DNA of 42,565 nucleotides, from NCBI GenBank assembly GCA_001464375.1, contig LNEW01000123.1:1-42565 (forward strand). The letters are read 5' to 3'. The translations under genes were made by a program, and so were the position numbers. Positions 15,613 to 23,436 of this stretch are shown one piece after another (positions within the stretch are counted from its first letter, which is position 1; the number at the start of each line of letters is the position of its first letter). The stretch is from Rhodospirillales bacterium Ga0074136. GTDB lineage: Bacteria; Pseudomonadota; Alphaproteobacteria; Acetobacterales; Acetobacteraceae. Below the pieces are notes generated by a model. That model saw only the letters and a program-made list of their open reading frames with translations, had not been told where the DNA came from and made no database searches.

Positions 15613-17058
15613 GTGATCGCGCAGCCAGCCCCCAAGCCCGGCATACTTGCGCGCCGGGACGAGATCCTCGCCGCGCTGCACGCCCTGGTGCCCGGTGATG
15701 GCGTGATCGGCGACGAGACACGCCTCAAGCCCTATGAGACGGACGGCCTCGCGGCCTACCGCCAGGTGCCGCTCGCGGTGGTGCTGCCGCGCACGACGGC
15801 CGAGGTCGCGGCCGTTCTGCGCTACTGCCACCGGATCGGCCTGCGGGTCGTACCGCGTGGCGCGGGCACCTCGCTGTCGGGCGGCGCCCTGCCGCTGGCG
15901 GATGCGGTGGTGATCGGGCTGATGCGCATGAACCGCATCCTGGATATCGACCTCGATGACCGCTTCGCGGTGGTCGAGGCGGGCGTGACGAACATCGGCA
16001 TAACCAACGCCGTGGCGGGCGACGGCTTCTTCTATGCGCCGGATCCGTCCTCGCAGCTCGCCTGCATGATCGGCGGGAACGTGATGATGAATTCCGGCGG
16101 CGCGCATTGCCTGAAATACGGCGTCACCGCGAACAACCTGCTCGGCCTGAAGTTCGTCACCATCGAGGGCGAGGTGATCGACATCGGCGGGGCGCACCTG
16201 GACGCCGCGGGCTATGACTGGCTCGGCCTCATCACCGGCTCCGAGGGGCAGCTTGGCATCGTCACCGAGGTGACGGTGCGCATCCTGCGCGGGCCCGAGG
16301 GCGCGCGCGCCATGCTGGCCGCCTTCAAGGGCACCGAGATCGCGGGCGCGGCGGTGGATGCCATCATCGGTTCGGGCATCATTCCCGTGGCGCTGGAATT
16401 CATGGACAAGCCCTGCATCCATGCCTGCGAGGCCTTCGCCCATGCCGGCTATCCGCTGGACGCCGAGGCCATGCTGATCATCGAGGTGGAGGGCAGCACG
16501 GCGGAACAGGACGACCTGCTGAACCGCATCAAGGCGATCTGCGAACGCTTCGACCCGATCAGCCTGAAACTCGCCGAGAGCCCCGAGCAGTCGCTCGCGA
16601 TCTGGAAGGGCCGCAAGGGTGCGTTCGGCGCGGTGGGTCGCATCAGCCCCGACTACCTGTGCATGGACGGCACCATCCCGACCAGCGAGCTGCCCTTCGT
16701 GCTGAAGCGGATCGGGGAAATGAGCACGCAGTTCGACCTCAAGGTCGCCAACGTCTTCCACGCCGGCGATGGCAACCTGCATCCGTTGATCATGTTCGAT
16801 GCCAACGATCCGGACAGCTTCCACCGTGCCGAGGCCTTCGGCGCCGCCATCCTGACGCTGTGCGTCGAGGTCGGCGGCTGCCTGACCGGCGAGCATGGCG
16901 TGGGCGTGGAGAAGCGCGACCTGATGAATGTGCAGTTCACCGCGCGCGAACTCGACCAGCAACGCGCCCTCAAGACGGCCTTCGACCCGCAATGGCTGCT
17001 GAACCCGTCCAAGGTGTTTCCGCTGGACGGCGCGCCGGTGGCGATGGCGGCCGAATGA
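15613..17058 (+). CDS. glcD: Glycolate oxidase subunit GlcD (FAD-linked oxidase)
   Basis: A 481-residue FAD-binding 2-hydroxyacid oxidase. The PCMH-type FAD domain carries VVPRGAGTSLSGGALPL and, further on, PSSQLACMIGGNVMMNSGG. The C-terminal substrate domain has VFHAGDGNLHP and GCLTGEHGVGVEKRD, which are GlcD/D-lactate dehydrogenase signatures. It oxidises glycolate (or D-lactate) and passes electrons to the membrane. The GTG at 15613 is chosen because GAGGAG lies 8 bp before it; the frame stays open far upstream through the repeat array without homology. Its stop overlaps the glcE start (ATGA). No glcF follows. Confidence 0.92.
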   Translation: MIAQPAPKPGILARRDEILAALHALVPGDGVIGDETRLKPYETDGLAAYRQVPLAVVLPRTTAEVAAVLRYCHRIGLRVVPRGAGTSLSGGALPLADAVVIGLMRMNRILDIDLDDRFAVVEAGVTNIGITNAVAGDGFFYAPDPSSQLACMIGGNVMMNSGGAHCLKYGVTANNLLGLKFVTIEGEVIDIGGAHLDAAGYDWLGLITGSEGQLGIVTEVTVRILRGPEGARAMLAAFKGTEIAGAAVDAIIGSGIIPVALEFMDKPCIHACEAFAHAGYPLDAEAMLIIEVEGSTAEQDDLLNRIKAICERFDPISLKLAESPEQSLAIWKGRKGAFGAVGRISPDYLCMDGTIPTSELPFVLKRIGEMSTQFDLKVANVFHAGDGNLHPLIMFDANDPDSFHRAEAFGAAILTLCVEVGGCLTGEHGVGVEKRDLMNVQFTARELDQQRALKTAFDPQWLLNPSKVFPLDGAPVAMAAE

Positions 17059-18227
17059 CGGACCTGCTTGCACCGGCGGACGAGGCCGGGGTGGCGGCCG
17101 CCGTCGCCGCGGCCCATGCGGCGCGCGAACCGCTCGCCGTCGAGGGCAACGGCACCAAGCGCGGGCTGCTGCGGCCGGTGCAGGCGGCGCGCACGCTCTC
17201 GGTGCGCAACCTGTCGGGCATCACGCTCTATCGCCCGGCGGAACTCGTGCTGTCCGCCCGCGCCGGTACGCCCATCCCGGAGATCGAGGCGGCGTTGGCC
17301 GAGAAGGGCCAGCACCTGATCGCCGAGCCACCGGACCTGCGCGCGCTGCTCGGTGCCAGCGAACCGGCCACGCTGGGCGGGATCGTCGCGGCGAACCTGT
17401 CGGGCCCGCGACGCATCGCCTGGGGCGCGATGCGGGATCACGTGTTGGGCGTGCGTTTCGTGAATGGCGCGGGCGAGGTTCTGCGCTCCGGCGGGCGCGT
17501 ATTGAAGAACGTGACAGGGCTCGATCTGTGCAAGCTGCTTGCCGGGTCCTACGGCACGCTCGGCGTGATGACCGAGATCACCATCAAGGTGCTGCCGGCA
17601 CCCGAGGCGAGTGCGACGCTGCTCATCACCGTGCCCGATCTCGCCGCCGGCGTGCGTGCGCTCTCGGCCGGGCTCGGCAGTCCCTTCGGCGTCAGCGGTG
17701 CGGCGCTGCTGCCGGGCGCGCCGCACCAGGCGGCGCTGCGGCTCGAGGATTTCGCGACCTCGGTCGCCTATCGCATGGGGCGGCTGCGCGAGGATCTTTC
17801 GCGGTTCGGCGATGCCCGGGTGATCGAGGACGCGGCGAGCCGGGCCTTCTGGCGCGACGTGCGCGACGCCGCGGTCCTGGCCGCGCAGCCGGAGGATGCC
17901 GTGTGGCGCATATCCGTGCGGCCATCGGCCGGACCGGCGGTGGCGCAGGCAGTGCAGGCCCTGGGCGGTCGCGCGCTGCTCGACTGGGGCGGCGGGCTGG
18001 TTTGGGTCGCCGCGCCGGCCAGCGAAGCGGCCCATGACGCGCTGGTGGCCGCGGCGGCCGTCTCCGGCGGAACCTGCACGCTGTTCCGTGCGCCCGAGAC
18101 GCTGCGCCTGGCCGTTGCTGTGCTGCCGGCGGAACCCGCGCCGCTCGCCGCCATCGGTGCGCGGGTGAAGGCGGCGCTCGACCCTGCCGGCATTCTCAAT
18201 CCGGGCCGAATGCGGGCGGGCCTGTAA
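17055..18227 (+). CDS. glcE: Glycolate oxidase subunit GlcE
   Basis: A 390-residue FAD-binding subunit of glycolate oxidase. The FAD domain shows VEGNGTKRGL near residue 30, ATLGGIVAANLSGPRR in the middle and RVLKNVTGLDLCKLLAGSYGTLGVMTE-type block around 150-175. The C-terminal end LDPAGILNPGRM is the usual closing motif. It overlaps glcD by 4 bp, so both are made together. The normal third subunit, the iron-sulfur protein GlcF, is absent: the next genes encode a molybdenum hydroxylase. GlcF may be encoded elsewhere, or electrons may leave by another route. Confidence 0.92.
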   Translation: MTDLLAPADEAGVAAAVAAAHAAREPLAVEGNGTKRGLLRPVQAARTLSVRNLSGITLYRPAELVLSARAGTPIPEIEAALAEKGQHLIAEPPDLRALLGASEPATLGGIVAANLSGPRRIAWGAMRDHVLGVRFVNGAGEVLRSGGRVLKNVTGLDLCKLLAGSYGTLGVMTEITIKVLPAPEASATLLITVPDLAAGVRALSAGLGSPFGVSGAALLPGAPHQAALRLEDFATSVAYRMGRLREDLSRFGDARVIEDAASRAFWRDVRDAAVLAAQPEDAVWRISVRPSAGPAVAQAVQALGGRALLDWGGGLVWVAAPASEAAHDALVAAAAVSGGTCTLFRAPETLRLAVAVLPAEPAPLAAIGARVKAALDPAGILNPGRMRAGL

Positions 18228-18252
18228 CTTCCCGCTGAGGCGCCCAACTAGG

Positions 18253-18293
18253 CTTCGCGCGCGGCGTGCAGCCATGCCATTCTCCGCGCGAAG
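18253..18293. repeat. 9-bp inverted repeat before the molybdenum hydroxylase genes
   Basis: CTTCGCGCG and CGCGCGAAG are perfect inverted copies separated by 23 bp in the 86-bp gap between glcE and the next gene. It could be a hairpin that reduces read-through or an operator for a dimeric regulator. Nothing decides between these. Confidence 0.4.
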
Positions 18294-18313
18294 TCGGCAG
18301 AGGGGCGCAGGCA

Positions 18314-18775
18314 ATGGCGAAGCTGAACGTCAATGGGCGGGTGGTGGAGGTCGCGGTCGATCCTGACACGCCGCTGCTCTGGGCGATCCGCGACCATGTC
18401 GGGCTGACCGGCACCAAATATGGCTGCGGCGTCGCCGCCTGCGGCGCCTGCACGGTGCACGTGGATGGGCAGCCGATCCGGTCCTGCGCGATGCCGGTCT
18501 CCGCCTTCAGCGAGACGCAGCGCATCGTCACCATCGAGGGGCTGTCGCCCGACGGCAGCCACCCGATCCAGGTCGCCTGGCGCGCGCTGGACGTGCCGCA
18601 ATGCGGATTCTGCCAGTCCGGCATGATCATGGCCGCGGCGGCGCTGCTGGCCGAGAAGCCGCGCCCGACCGACGACGACATCGACCAGGCGATGACCAAC
18701 ATCTGCCGCTGCGGCACCTACAACCGCGTGCGCGCCGGCATCCACGCCGCCGTGCGCGGCGGCACCACGGGCTGA
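18314..18775 (+). CDS. IorA-type 2Fe-2S subunit of molybdenum hydroxylase
   Basis: A 153-residue iron-sulfur subunit of the xanthine oxidase/isoquinoline 1-oxidoreductase family. C38, C43, C46 and C58 form the plant-ferredoxin-type [2Fe-2S] site. C97, C100, C131 and C133 (CGFC and CRCG) form the second, helical-domain site. It passes electrons from the molybdenum centre to an outside acceptor; these two-subunit enzymes have no FAD subunit and commonly use cytochromes. The ATG at 18314 has AGAGGGG upstream. It has no signal peptide and probably travels with the Tat-type large subunit, encoded 12 bp downstream. Confidence 0.92.
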   Translation: MAKLNVNGRVVEVAVDPDTPLLWAIRDHVGLTGTKYGCGVAACGACTVHVDGQPIRSCAMPVSAFSETQRIVTIEGLSPDGSHPIQVAWRALDVPQCGFCQSGMIMAAAALLAEKPRPTDDDIDQAMTNICRCGTYNRVRAGIHAAVRGGTTG

Positions 18776-18787
18776 GGGGGCACGACG

Positions 18788-20965
18788 ATGAACGAGATCA
18801 CCCGGATCCGCCCGTCCCGCCGCGCCGTGCTGGCCGGTGCGGGGGCCTTCGTCCTCGGCTTCCATGTCGCGCCGAAGGGCGCGCTCGGCCAGGCCACGGC
18901 ACCCGCCGCAACGCCCGAGATCAACGCCTGGGTGGTGATCCACCCCGATGACCGCGTGGTGCTGCGCATGGCGCGCACCGAGATGGGCCAGGGCACGCGC
19001 ACCGGCCTGTGCCAGATGATCGCCGAGGAACTGCACTGCGACTGGTCCAAGATCGAGACGCAATACGTCACGCCGGGCCAGAGCCTGGCGCGCAACCGCG
19101 CCTGGGGGAATTTCCTGACGGCCGGCAGCCAGGGCATCCGCCAGAGCCAGGATTATGTGCGTCGTGGCGGTGCGGCTGCACGCATCATGCTGGTGCAGGC
19201 GGCCGCCGCGCAGTGGGGCGTGGCGGTCGGCGAATGCGCGGCGAAGGACAGCGTCATCACCCATTCGCCGACGGGGCGCACGCTGCGCTACGGGCAGGTC
19301 GCGGCCGCCGCTTCGCGCCTCACGCCGCCTGACCCCGTGCCTCTCAAGGACCCGCGCGAATGGACGGTGATCGGCCAGTCCAGGCCGCGCCTCGATACCG
19401 CGGCCAAGACCACGGGCGCGCAGATCTACGGGTCGGACCTGAAGATGCCGGGGATGCTGGTGGCGGTGCCGAAGCGCTGCCCGGTCTTCGGCGGGCGGGT
19501 GCGGTCCTTCGATGCGGCGCGCGTCAGCGGCATGCCCGGCGTGCGGCATGTGCTCCAGGTGGGCGACAGCGCGGTCACGGTGGTCGCCGACACCTTCTGG
19601 CAGGCCAAGGTCGCGCTGGATGCGCTGCCGGTCGCATGGGATCTGGGCGAGAATGCGCGGGTCCAGCAATCCACCATCGACGCCATGCTGGATGAGGGGC
19701 TGACCGCCGCCGAAGCCTTCGTGGGCAACAGCAACGGCGATGCCCGCGCGGCCATCGCCGCGGCGCCGCGCAAGGTCGAGGCGACCTATTCCTACCCGTT
19801 CCAGAACCACGCGCCGATGGAACCGATGAACGCGACGGTGGTCTGGACCGCGCAGCGCTGCGACGTGTGGTGCCCGACGCAGAACGGCGAGGCTGCGCTG
19901 GTCGCGACCGCCCAGGCGGCCGGCCTGCCGCAGACGCAATGCGACGTGCATCGCGTCGACCTCGGCGGCGGTTTCGGCCGGCGCACGACGCATGACTGGC
20001 TGATCGACGCGGTGCTGACCGCAAAGCAGATCCCCGGCGTTCCCATCAAGACGATGTGGACGCGCGAGGAGGACATGACGCACGGGCGCTACCACCCGGT
20101 CACCAAGGCGAAGATGACCGCGGGCGTGGACTCGAATGGCGCGATCACCGGGCTGCACATGCGCATCTCCGGCCAGTCGATCCTGTCCTATGTGTTCCCC
20201 ACGGCGCTGCAGCAGGGGCGCGACCCGGTGCAGTTCCAGGGGCTGAACGCCAGCGGGGCGGAGAGCGCAATCGGCTATACCTTCCCGAACCTGCTGGTCG
20301 ACCATGCGATGCGCAACACCCATGTCCCGCCGCATTTCTGGCGCGGCGTGAATCACAACCAGAACGCCATCTACCTGGAATGCTTCCTCGATGAGGTGGC
20401 GCACGCGACCAACCAGGACCCGCTGGCGCTGCGGCGCCGCCTGATGGGCAACCATCCGAAGCACCTCGCGACCCTGAACGCCGTGGCCGAACGCATCGGA
20501 TGGGGCAGCGCGCCGCCGGCCGGGCGCTTCCGCGGCATCGCGCAGCAGATGGGCTTCGGGTCGTATGTGGCGGCGGCGGCGGAGGTCTCGGTCAGCGATG
20601 CCGGCGTGCTGCGCATCCATCGCATCGTGGCGGCGACCGACAGCGGCGTCGCGGTCAACCCGCGGCAGATCGAGATGCAGGTCGAGGGGTCCTTCGTCTA
20701 TGGCCTGTCGGCGCTGCTGTACGGCGAATGCACCGTGAAGGACGGCGCGATCGAGCAGACCAACTTCGACACCTACAACGTGCTGCGCATGGACGAGATG
20801 CCGCAGGTCGAGACGATCGTGATGCCCTCCGGCGGATTCTGGGGCGGCGTGGGCGAACCCACCATCATGGTGGCGGCGCCGGCGGTGCTGAACGCGATCT
20901 TCGCGGCGACGGGCAAGCGCATCCGCTCGGTGCCGCTGAAGAACCAGGACCTGCGTCGCGCGTGA
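18788..20965 (+). CDS. IorB-type molybdopterin-binding subunit (aldehyde/N-heterocycle hydroxylase)
   Basis: A 725-residue large subunit of a molybdenum hydroxylase. The N-terminus RPSRRAVLAGAGAFVLGF has twin arginines and a hydrophobic stretch, which suggests Tat export. The mature part shows TEMGQGTRTGL, a molybdopterin motif, GGGFGRR in the middle and GGVGEPT near the C-terminus, where the Glu is the catalytic base. The substrate may be an aldehyde or an aromatic N-heterocycle and cannot be named. A GAGGGGG stands before the ATG. soxX starts only 22 bp after the stop, so its cytochrome could be made from the same transcript and might accept electrons (inference). Confidence 0.9.
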   Translation: MNEITRIRPSRRAVLAGAGAFVLGFHVAPKGALGQATAPAATPEINAWVVIHPDDRVVLRMARTEMGQGTRTGLCQMIAEELHCDWSKIETQYVTPGQSLARNRAWGNFLTAGSQGIRQSQDYVRRGGAAARIMLVQAAAAQWGVAVGECAAKDSVITHSPTGRTLRYGQVAAAASRLTPPDPVPLKDPREWTVIGQSRPRLDTAAKTTGAQIYGSDLKMPGMLVAVPKRCPVFGGRVRSFDAARVSGMPGVRHVLQVGDSAVTVVADTFWQAKVALDALPVAWDLGENARVQQSTIDAMLDEGLTAAEAFVGNSNGDARAAIAAAPRKVEATYSYPFQNHAPMEPMNATVVWTAQRCDVWCPTQNGEAALVATAQAAGLPQTQCDVHRVDLGGGFGRRTTHDWLIDAVLTAKQIPGVPIKTMWTREEDMTHGRYHPVTKAKMTAGVDSNGAITGLHMRISGQSILSYVFPTALQQGRDPVQFQGLNASGAESAIGYTFPNLLVDHAMRNTHVPPHFWRGVNHNQNAIYLECFLDEVAHATNQDPLALRRRLMGNHPKHLATLNAVAERIGWGSAPPAGRFRGIAQQMGFGSYVAAAAEVSVSDAGVLRIHRIVAATDSGVAVNPRQIEMQVEGSFVYGLSALLYGECTVKDGAIEQTNFDTYNVLRMDEMPQVETIVMPSGGFWGGVGEPTIMVAAPAVLNAIFAATGKRIRSVPLKNQDLRRA

Positions 20966-20987
20966 GCGCGCGGGACGCGGGCCGCGC

Positions 20988-21434
20988 TTGAGTGCCGCTG
21001 CGGCCCGCGCCGCACTGGCCAGCCTGATCGCCGCGGCATCCCCCGCGGCGGGCCAGGTGGTGCCCTTCGCTGTCGCGGGCGATGCGATCGCCAGCCCGCT
21101 CGCCGGCCTCTCCGGCGATGCGGCGCGTGGCGAGGCGGTGGTCAAGAACCGGGAGACTGCCAATTGCCTGATCTGCCATTCGATCCCCGACCCGCGCGAA
21201 GCCTTCATGGGCGAGATCGGCCCGCCGCTCGCCGGCGTCGGCGCGCGGCTGACGCCCGCGCAGATCCGGCTGCGCCTGGTCGATCCCACGCGCATGAACC
21301 CGGCGGCGATCATGCCGGCGTATCATCGCGTGGACGGCCTGGTGAATGTCGATCCGCGCTATCGCGGCCGACCCGTGCTGAGTGCGCAGGAGATCGAGGA
21401 CGTGGTCGCGTGGCTCGCCACACTCAGGGAATAG
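20988..21434 (+). CDS. soxX: SoxX, c-type cytochrome of the sulfur-oxidation complex
   Basis: A 148-residue monohaem cytochrome. An Ala-rich signal peptide is followed by the haem motif C60-LIC63-H64 and the axial Met in NPAAIMPAYH (M109). The blocks GEIGPPLAGVGARL and EDVVAWLATLR are typical of SoxX. With SoxA it couples a sulfur substrate oxidatively to SoxY in the periplasm. The start is TTG at 20988: an in-frame stop at 20937 leaves no other start-type codon before the signal peptide. It lies 22 bp after the molybdenum subunit and 4 bp before soxY. Confidence 0.9.
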   Translation: MSAAAARAALASLIAAASPAAGQVVPFAVAGDAIASPLAGLSGDAARGEAVVKNRETANCLICHSIPDPREAFMGEIGPPLAGVGARLTPAQIRLRLVDPTRMNPAAIMPAYHRVDGLVNVDPRYRGRPVLSAQEIEDVVAWLATLRE

Positions 21435-21438
21435 CGCG

Positions 21439-21879
21439 ATGACGCACGCCTCGCGCCGCGCCGTGCTTGTCCTGCCGATCGCCGCCGCCGCGCTGCCGGC
21501 CGCCGCAGCCGAGGACGACATGGCGACCGCCGAACGCGCCATCCTGGCCGGTCGCACGCCGGTCGCGACCGGCATCGCCTTCGAGATGCCGCCGCTGTCG
21601 GAGAACGGCAATTCCGTCGATGTCGCGGTGCGCATCGACAGTCCGATGACGCCCGCCGACCATGTGCACGCCATCCACATCCTGTCGGAAAAGAACCCGG
21701 TGCCGCGCGTGGTCACCTTCACCCTCAAGCCGCGCGCCGGGCGGGCGGAGGTCGCCACGCGCATCCGCCTCGCCACCTCCCAGCAGATCATCGTGCTGGC
21801 CGAGACCAGCGCCGGCCAGGTGCATCGCGCGGCGCGCGAGGTCATCGTCGTGCTCGGCGCCTGCGTGGAGGGCGGCTGA
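21439..21879 (+). CDS. soxY: SoxY, sulfur carrier subunit with atypical C-terminus
   Basis: A 146-residue periplasmic protein of the SoxYZ carrier. An SRRAVL start with a hydrophobic stretch ending in AAAA suggests Tat export, as is normal for SoxY. The SoxY fold blocks are visible: GIAFEMPPLSENGNSV, DHVHAIHILSEKNPVP and FTLKPRAGRAEVATRIRL. The carrier Cys is C142, but the end reads GACVEGG instead of the standard GGCGG. That puts two extra residues between the Cys and the final GG. Sulfur binding is therefore likely but its handling may differ. The start ATG is 4 bp after soxX and the stop 2 bp before soxZ. Confidence 0.88.
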   Translation: MTHASRRAVLVLPIAAAALPAAAAEDDMATAERAILAGRTPVATGIAFEMPPLSENGNSVDVAVRIDSPMTPADHVHAIHILSEKNPVPRVVTFTLKPRAGRAEVATRIRLATSQQIIVLAETSAGQVHRAAREVIVVLGACVEGG

Positions 21880-21881
21880 AC

Positions 21882-22208
21882 ATGGCGAACCCCATCGTCG
21901 CGCGCATCACCCTGCCGGACCGCGCGCGGCGCGGCGAGGTCATCACAATCCGCGTGCTGGTCCGCCACCCGATGGAACGCGCCATCGACGCCGCGGGCCT
22001 GACGCCGCTGCCGCGCAAGATCCTGCACCGCATGCGCGTGACCTATGCGGATGAGGAAGTCTTCCGCGCCGACCTCTCGCAGGGCATCACCGCCAACCCC
22101 TATATCGAGTTCACCACCATCGCCGTCGAGACCGGCGCGATCGTCTTCGAATGGGACGAGGATGGCGGCGCCACCTACCGGCGGGAGGTCCGCCTGGTGG
22201 TGACGTGA
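21882..22208 (+). CDS. soxZ: SoxZ, partner subunit of the SoxYZ carrier
   Basis: A 108-residue all-beta protein that pairs with SoxY. Family blocks are clear: ARITLPDRARRGEVITIRVL, HPMERA, PRKILHRMRVTYADEEVF, ANPYIEF and GAIVFEWDEDGG. No signal peptide is seen, which is usual because SoxZ is exported bound to SoxY. It begins 2 bp after soxY and its stop overlaps the soxA GTG (GTGA), so the three genes are tightly coupled. Confidence 0.94.
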   Translation: MANPIVARITLPDRARRGEVITIRVLVRHPMERAIDAAGLTPLPRKILHRMRVTYADEEVFRADLSQGITANPYIEFTTIAVETGAIVFEWDEDGGATYRREVRLVVT

Positions 22209-22942
22209 TCCACCGCGCGGTCGCTGCGCTGATCCTGGCGGCCGGCGTTGCCGCTGCGTCCGAACTCCGGCCATCGCGCGACTTCCTGTCGCCCGAATTG
22301 CGCGCGTTGCAGGATGATCCGTCGCGCCATCCCGGCTGGCTGTGGGTGGAGGACGGCGAGGCGCTGTGGCAGCGCGGCGAACGCTCCTGCCAATCCTGCC
22401 ATGGCGGGATCGGGTCCATGGCCGGCGTCGCCACCCGCTACCCGGCCGTCGCACCGGATGGCGCGCTGCTGAACCTGGAAGGCCGCATCGAACGCTGCCG
22501 GACCCAACAGCAGAACGAGGCGCCCTTCGGTACCGAGAGCGACGCGCTGCTCTCGCTCACCGCCGCCATCGCGCAGAGTTCGCGCGGCCTGCCCATGCGT
22601 GTTGCGACGGACGGCCCGGCCGCGTCCTTCATCGAGCAGGGGCGGCGCTTCTACGAAACGCGCCAGGGGCAGCTCAACCTCGCCTGCGGGCAATGCCACG
22701 ACGAGAATGCCGGGCGGCGGCTGCGCGGCGACGTGATCTCGAACGGGCTCGGCACCGGCTATCCGGCCTATCGGTTGGAATGGAACACGCTCGGGTCGCT
22801 GCACCGGCGGCTGCGCGCCTGCTCGCTGGGTGTGCGGGCGACGCAGTTTCCGCTCGGCTCACCGGAATACCTGGCGCTGGAACTGTTCCTCGCGTCGCGC
22901 GCCGCCGGGCTGCCGGTGGAGGCGCCAGGGCTGCGCCGATAG
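22205..22942 (+). CDS. soxA: SoxA, dihaem cytochrome c
   Basis: A 245-residue cytochrome with a short hydrophobic signal peptide (VAALILAAGVAAA). Two CxxCH sites are present: C62-QSC65-H66 and C161-GQC164-H165. The dihaem form of SoxA has both. C206 in RRLRACSLG fits the cysteine that ligates the active-site haem and carries a persulfide. RYPAVAPDGALLNLEGRI and the YPAYRLEW block are also family traits. The GTG start overlaps soxZ by 4 bp. No soxB or soxCD follows; a convergent lipoprotein gene ends 1 bp away. Confidence 0.92.
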   Translation: MIHRAVAALILAAGVAAASELRPSRDFLSPELRALQDDPSRHPGWLWVEDGEALWQRGERSCQSCHGGIGSMAGVATRYPAVAPDGALLNLEGRIERCRTQQQNEAPFGTESDALLSLTAAIAQSSRGLPMRVATDGPAASFIEQGRRFYETRQGQLNLACGQCHDENAGRRLRGDVISNGLGTGYPAYRLEWNTLGSLHRRLRACSLGVRATQFPLGSPEYLALELFLASRAAGLPVEAPGLRR

Positions 22943-23299
22943 TCACTGCACGGGCGTGACGGCGAAGCGGGCCTTGCCCTCGGCCTCCAGCGCGGCGCGC
23001 CGTTCATCCAACTGCCGCTGCACGGCATCGCGGTCGGACCGGCTGTAGCGGTAGCGCCGGCAGCCCTGGTTCCATTCGACGATGGCGGCGTTGAACGCCT
23101 GCACCTGGCCCTGCTTGGCGCCGCGCATGTCGGGGCGCGCGGCCTCGATCCGGATGTCGTTGAACATGCACCAGCGCAGCTCGGCGCGGGTGAGGGCACG
23201 GTCGCCGCCATGTTCGGGCGGCCTGGTCTCGGTGAGGTCGTCGCCGCAGGCGATCAGCGCCAGGGCGACCATGACGGCGGCGGCGGGGCGAAGGCGCAT
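22943..23299 (-). CDS. Putative lipoprotein, unknown function
   Basis: A 118-residue small envelope protein. The start MRLRPAAAVMVALALIACGDD has a lipoprotein signal with the lipobox LIAC. The rest is charged and helical with two further Cys (RWCMF and QGCRRY), which could form a disulfide, and an Arg/Glu-rich C-terminus. The ATG at 23299 is preferred because GGGAG then lies at a proper distance; the ATG at 23308 is too close to it. The stop is adjacent to the soxA stop, so the genes converge. I do not recognise the family. Confidence 0.7.
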   Translation of the reverse strand: MRLRPAAAVMVALALIACGDDLTETRPPEHGGDRALTRAELRWCMFNDIRIEAARPDMRGAKQGQVQAFNAAIVEWNQGCRRYRYSRSDRDAVQRQLDERRAALEAEGKARFAVTPVQ

Positions 23300-23436
23300 C
23301 GGCGGCATCTCCCTTCGCCCTTGGGGCAGCCTGGACGATTCGCCCCGAACCTAGCATGGACGCAACGATGTCGCGCCGTGACCTTGCGCTCAGTCCGCGC
23401 ACCCTTAGGGTGCGCCCCGGAACGAGGAGGCGCCAC

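Noticed and set aside
18248..21313. A 1021-codon open frame on the minus strand
   Set aside because: It lies opposite the iorA/iorB and soxX genes, reads as Arg/His/Ala-rich sequence without family motifs, and reflects the lack of stop codons in GC-rich DNA.
22943..23299. Missing SoxB or other Sox component
   Set aside because: The gene after soxA is on the other strand and encodes a small lipoprotein with no Sox motif.
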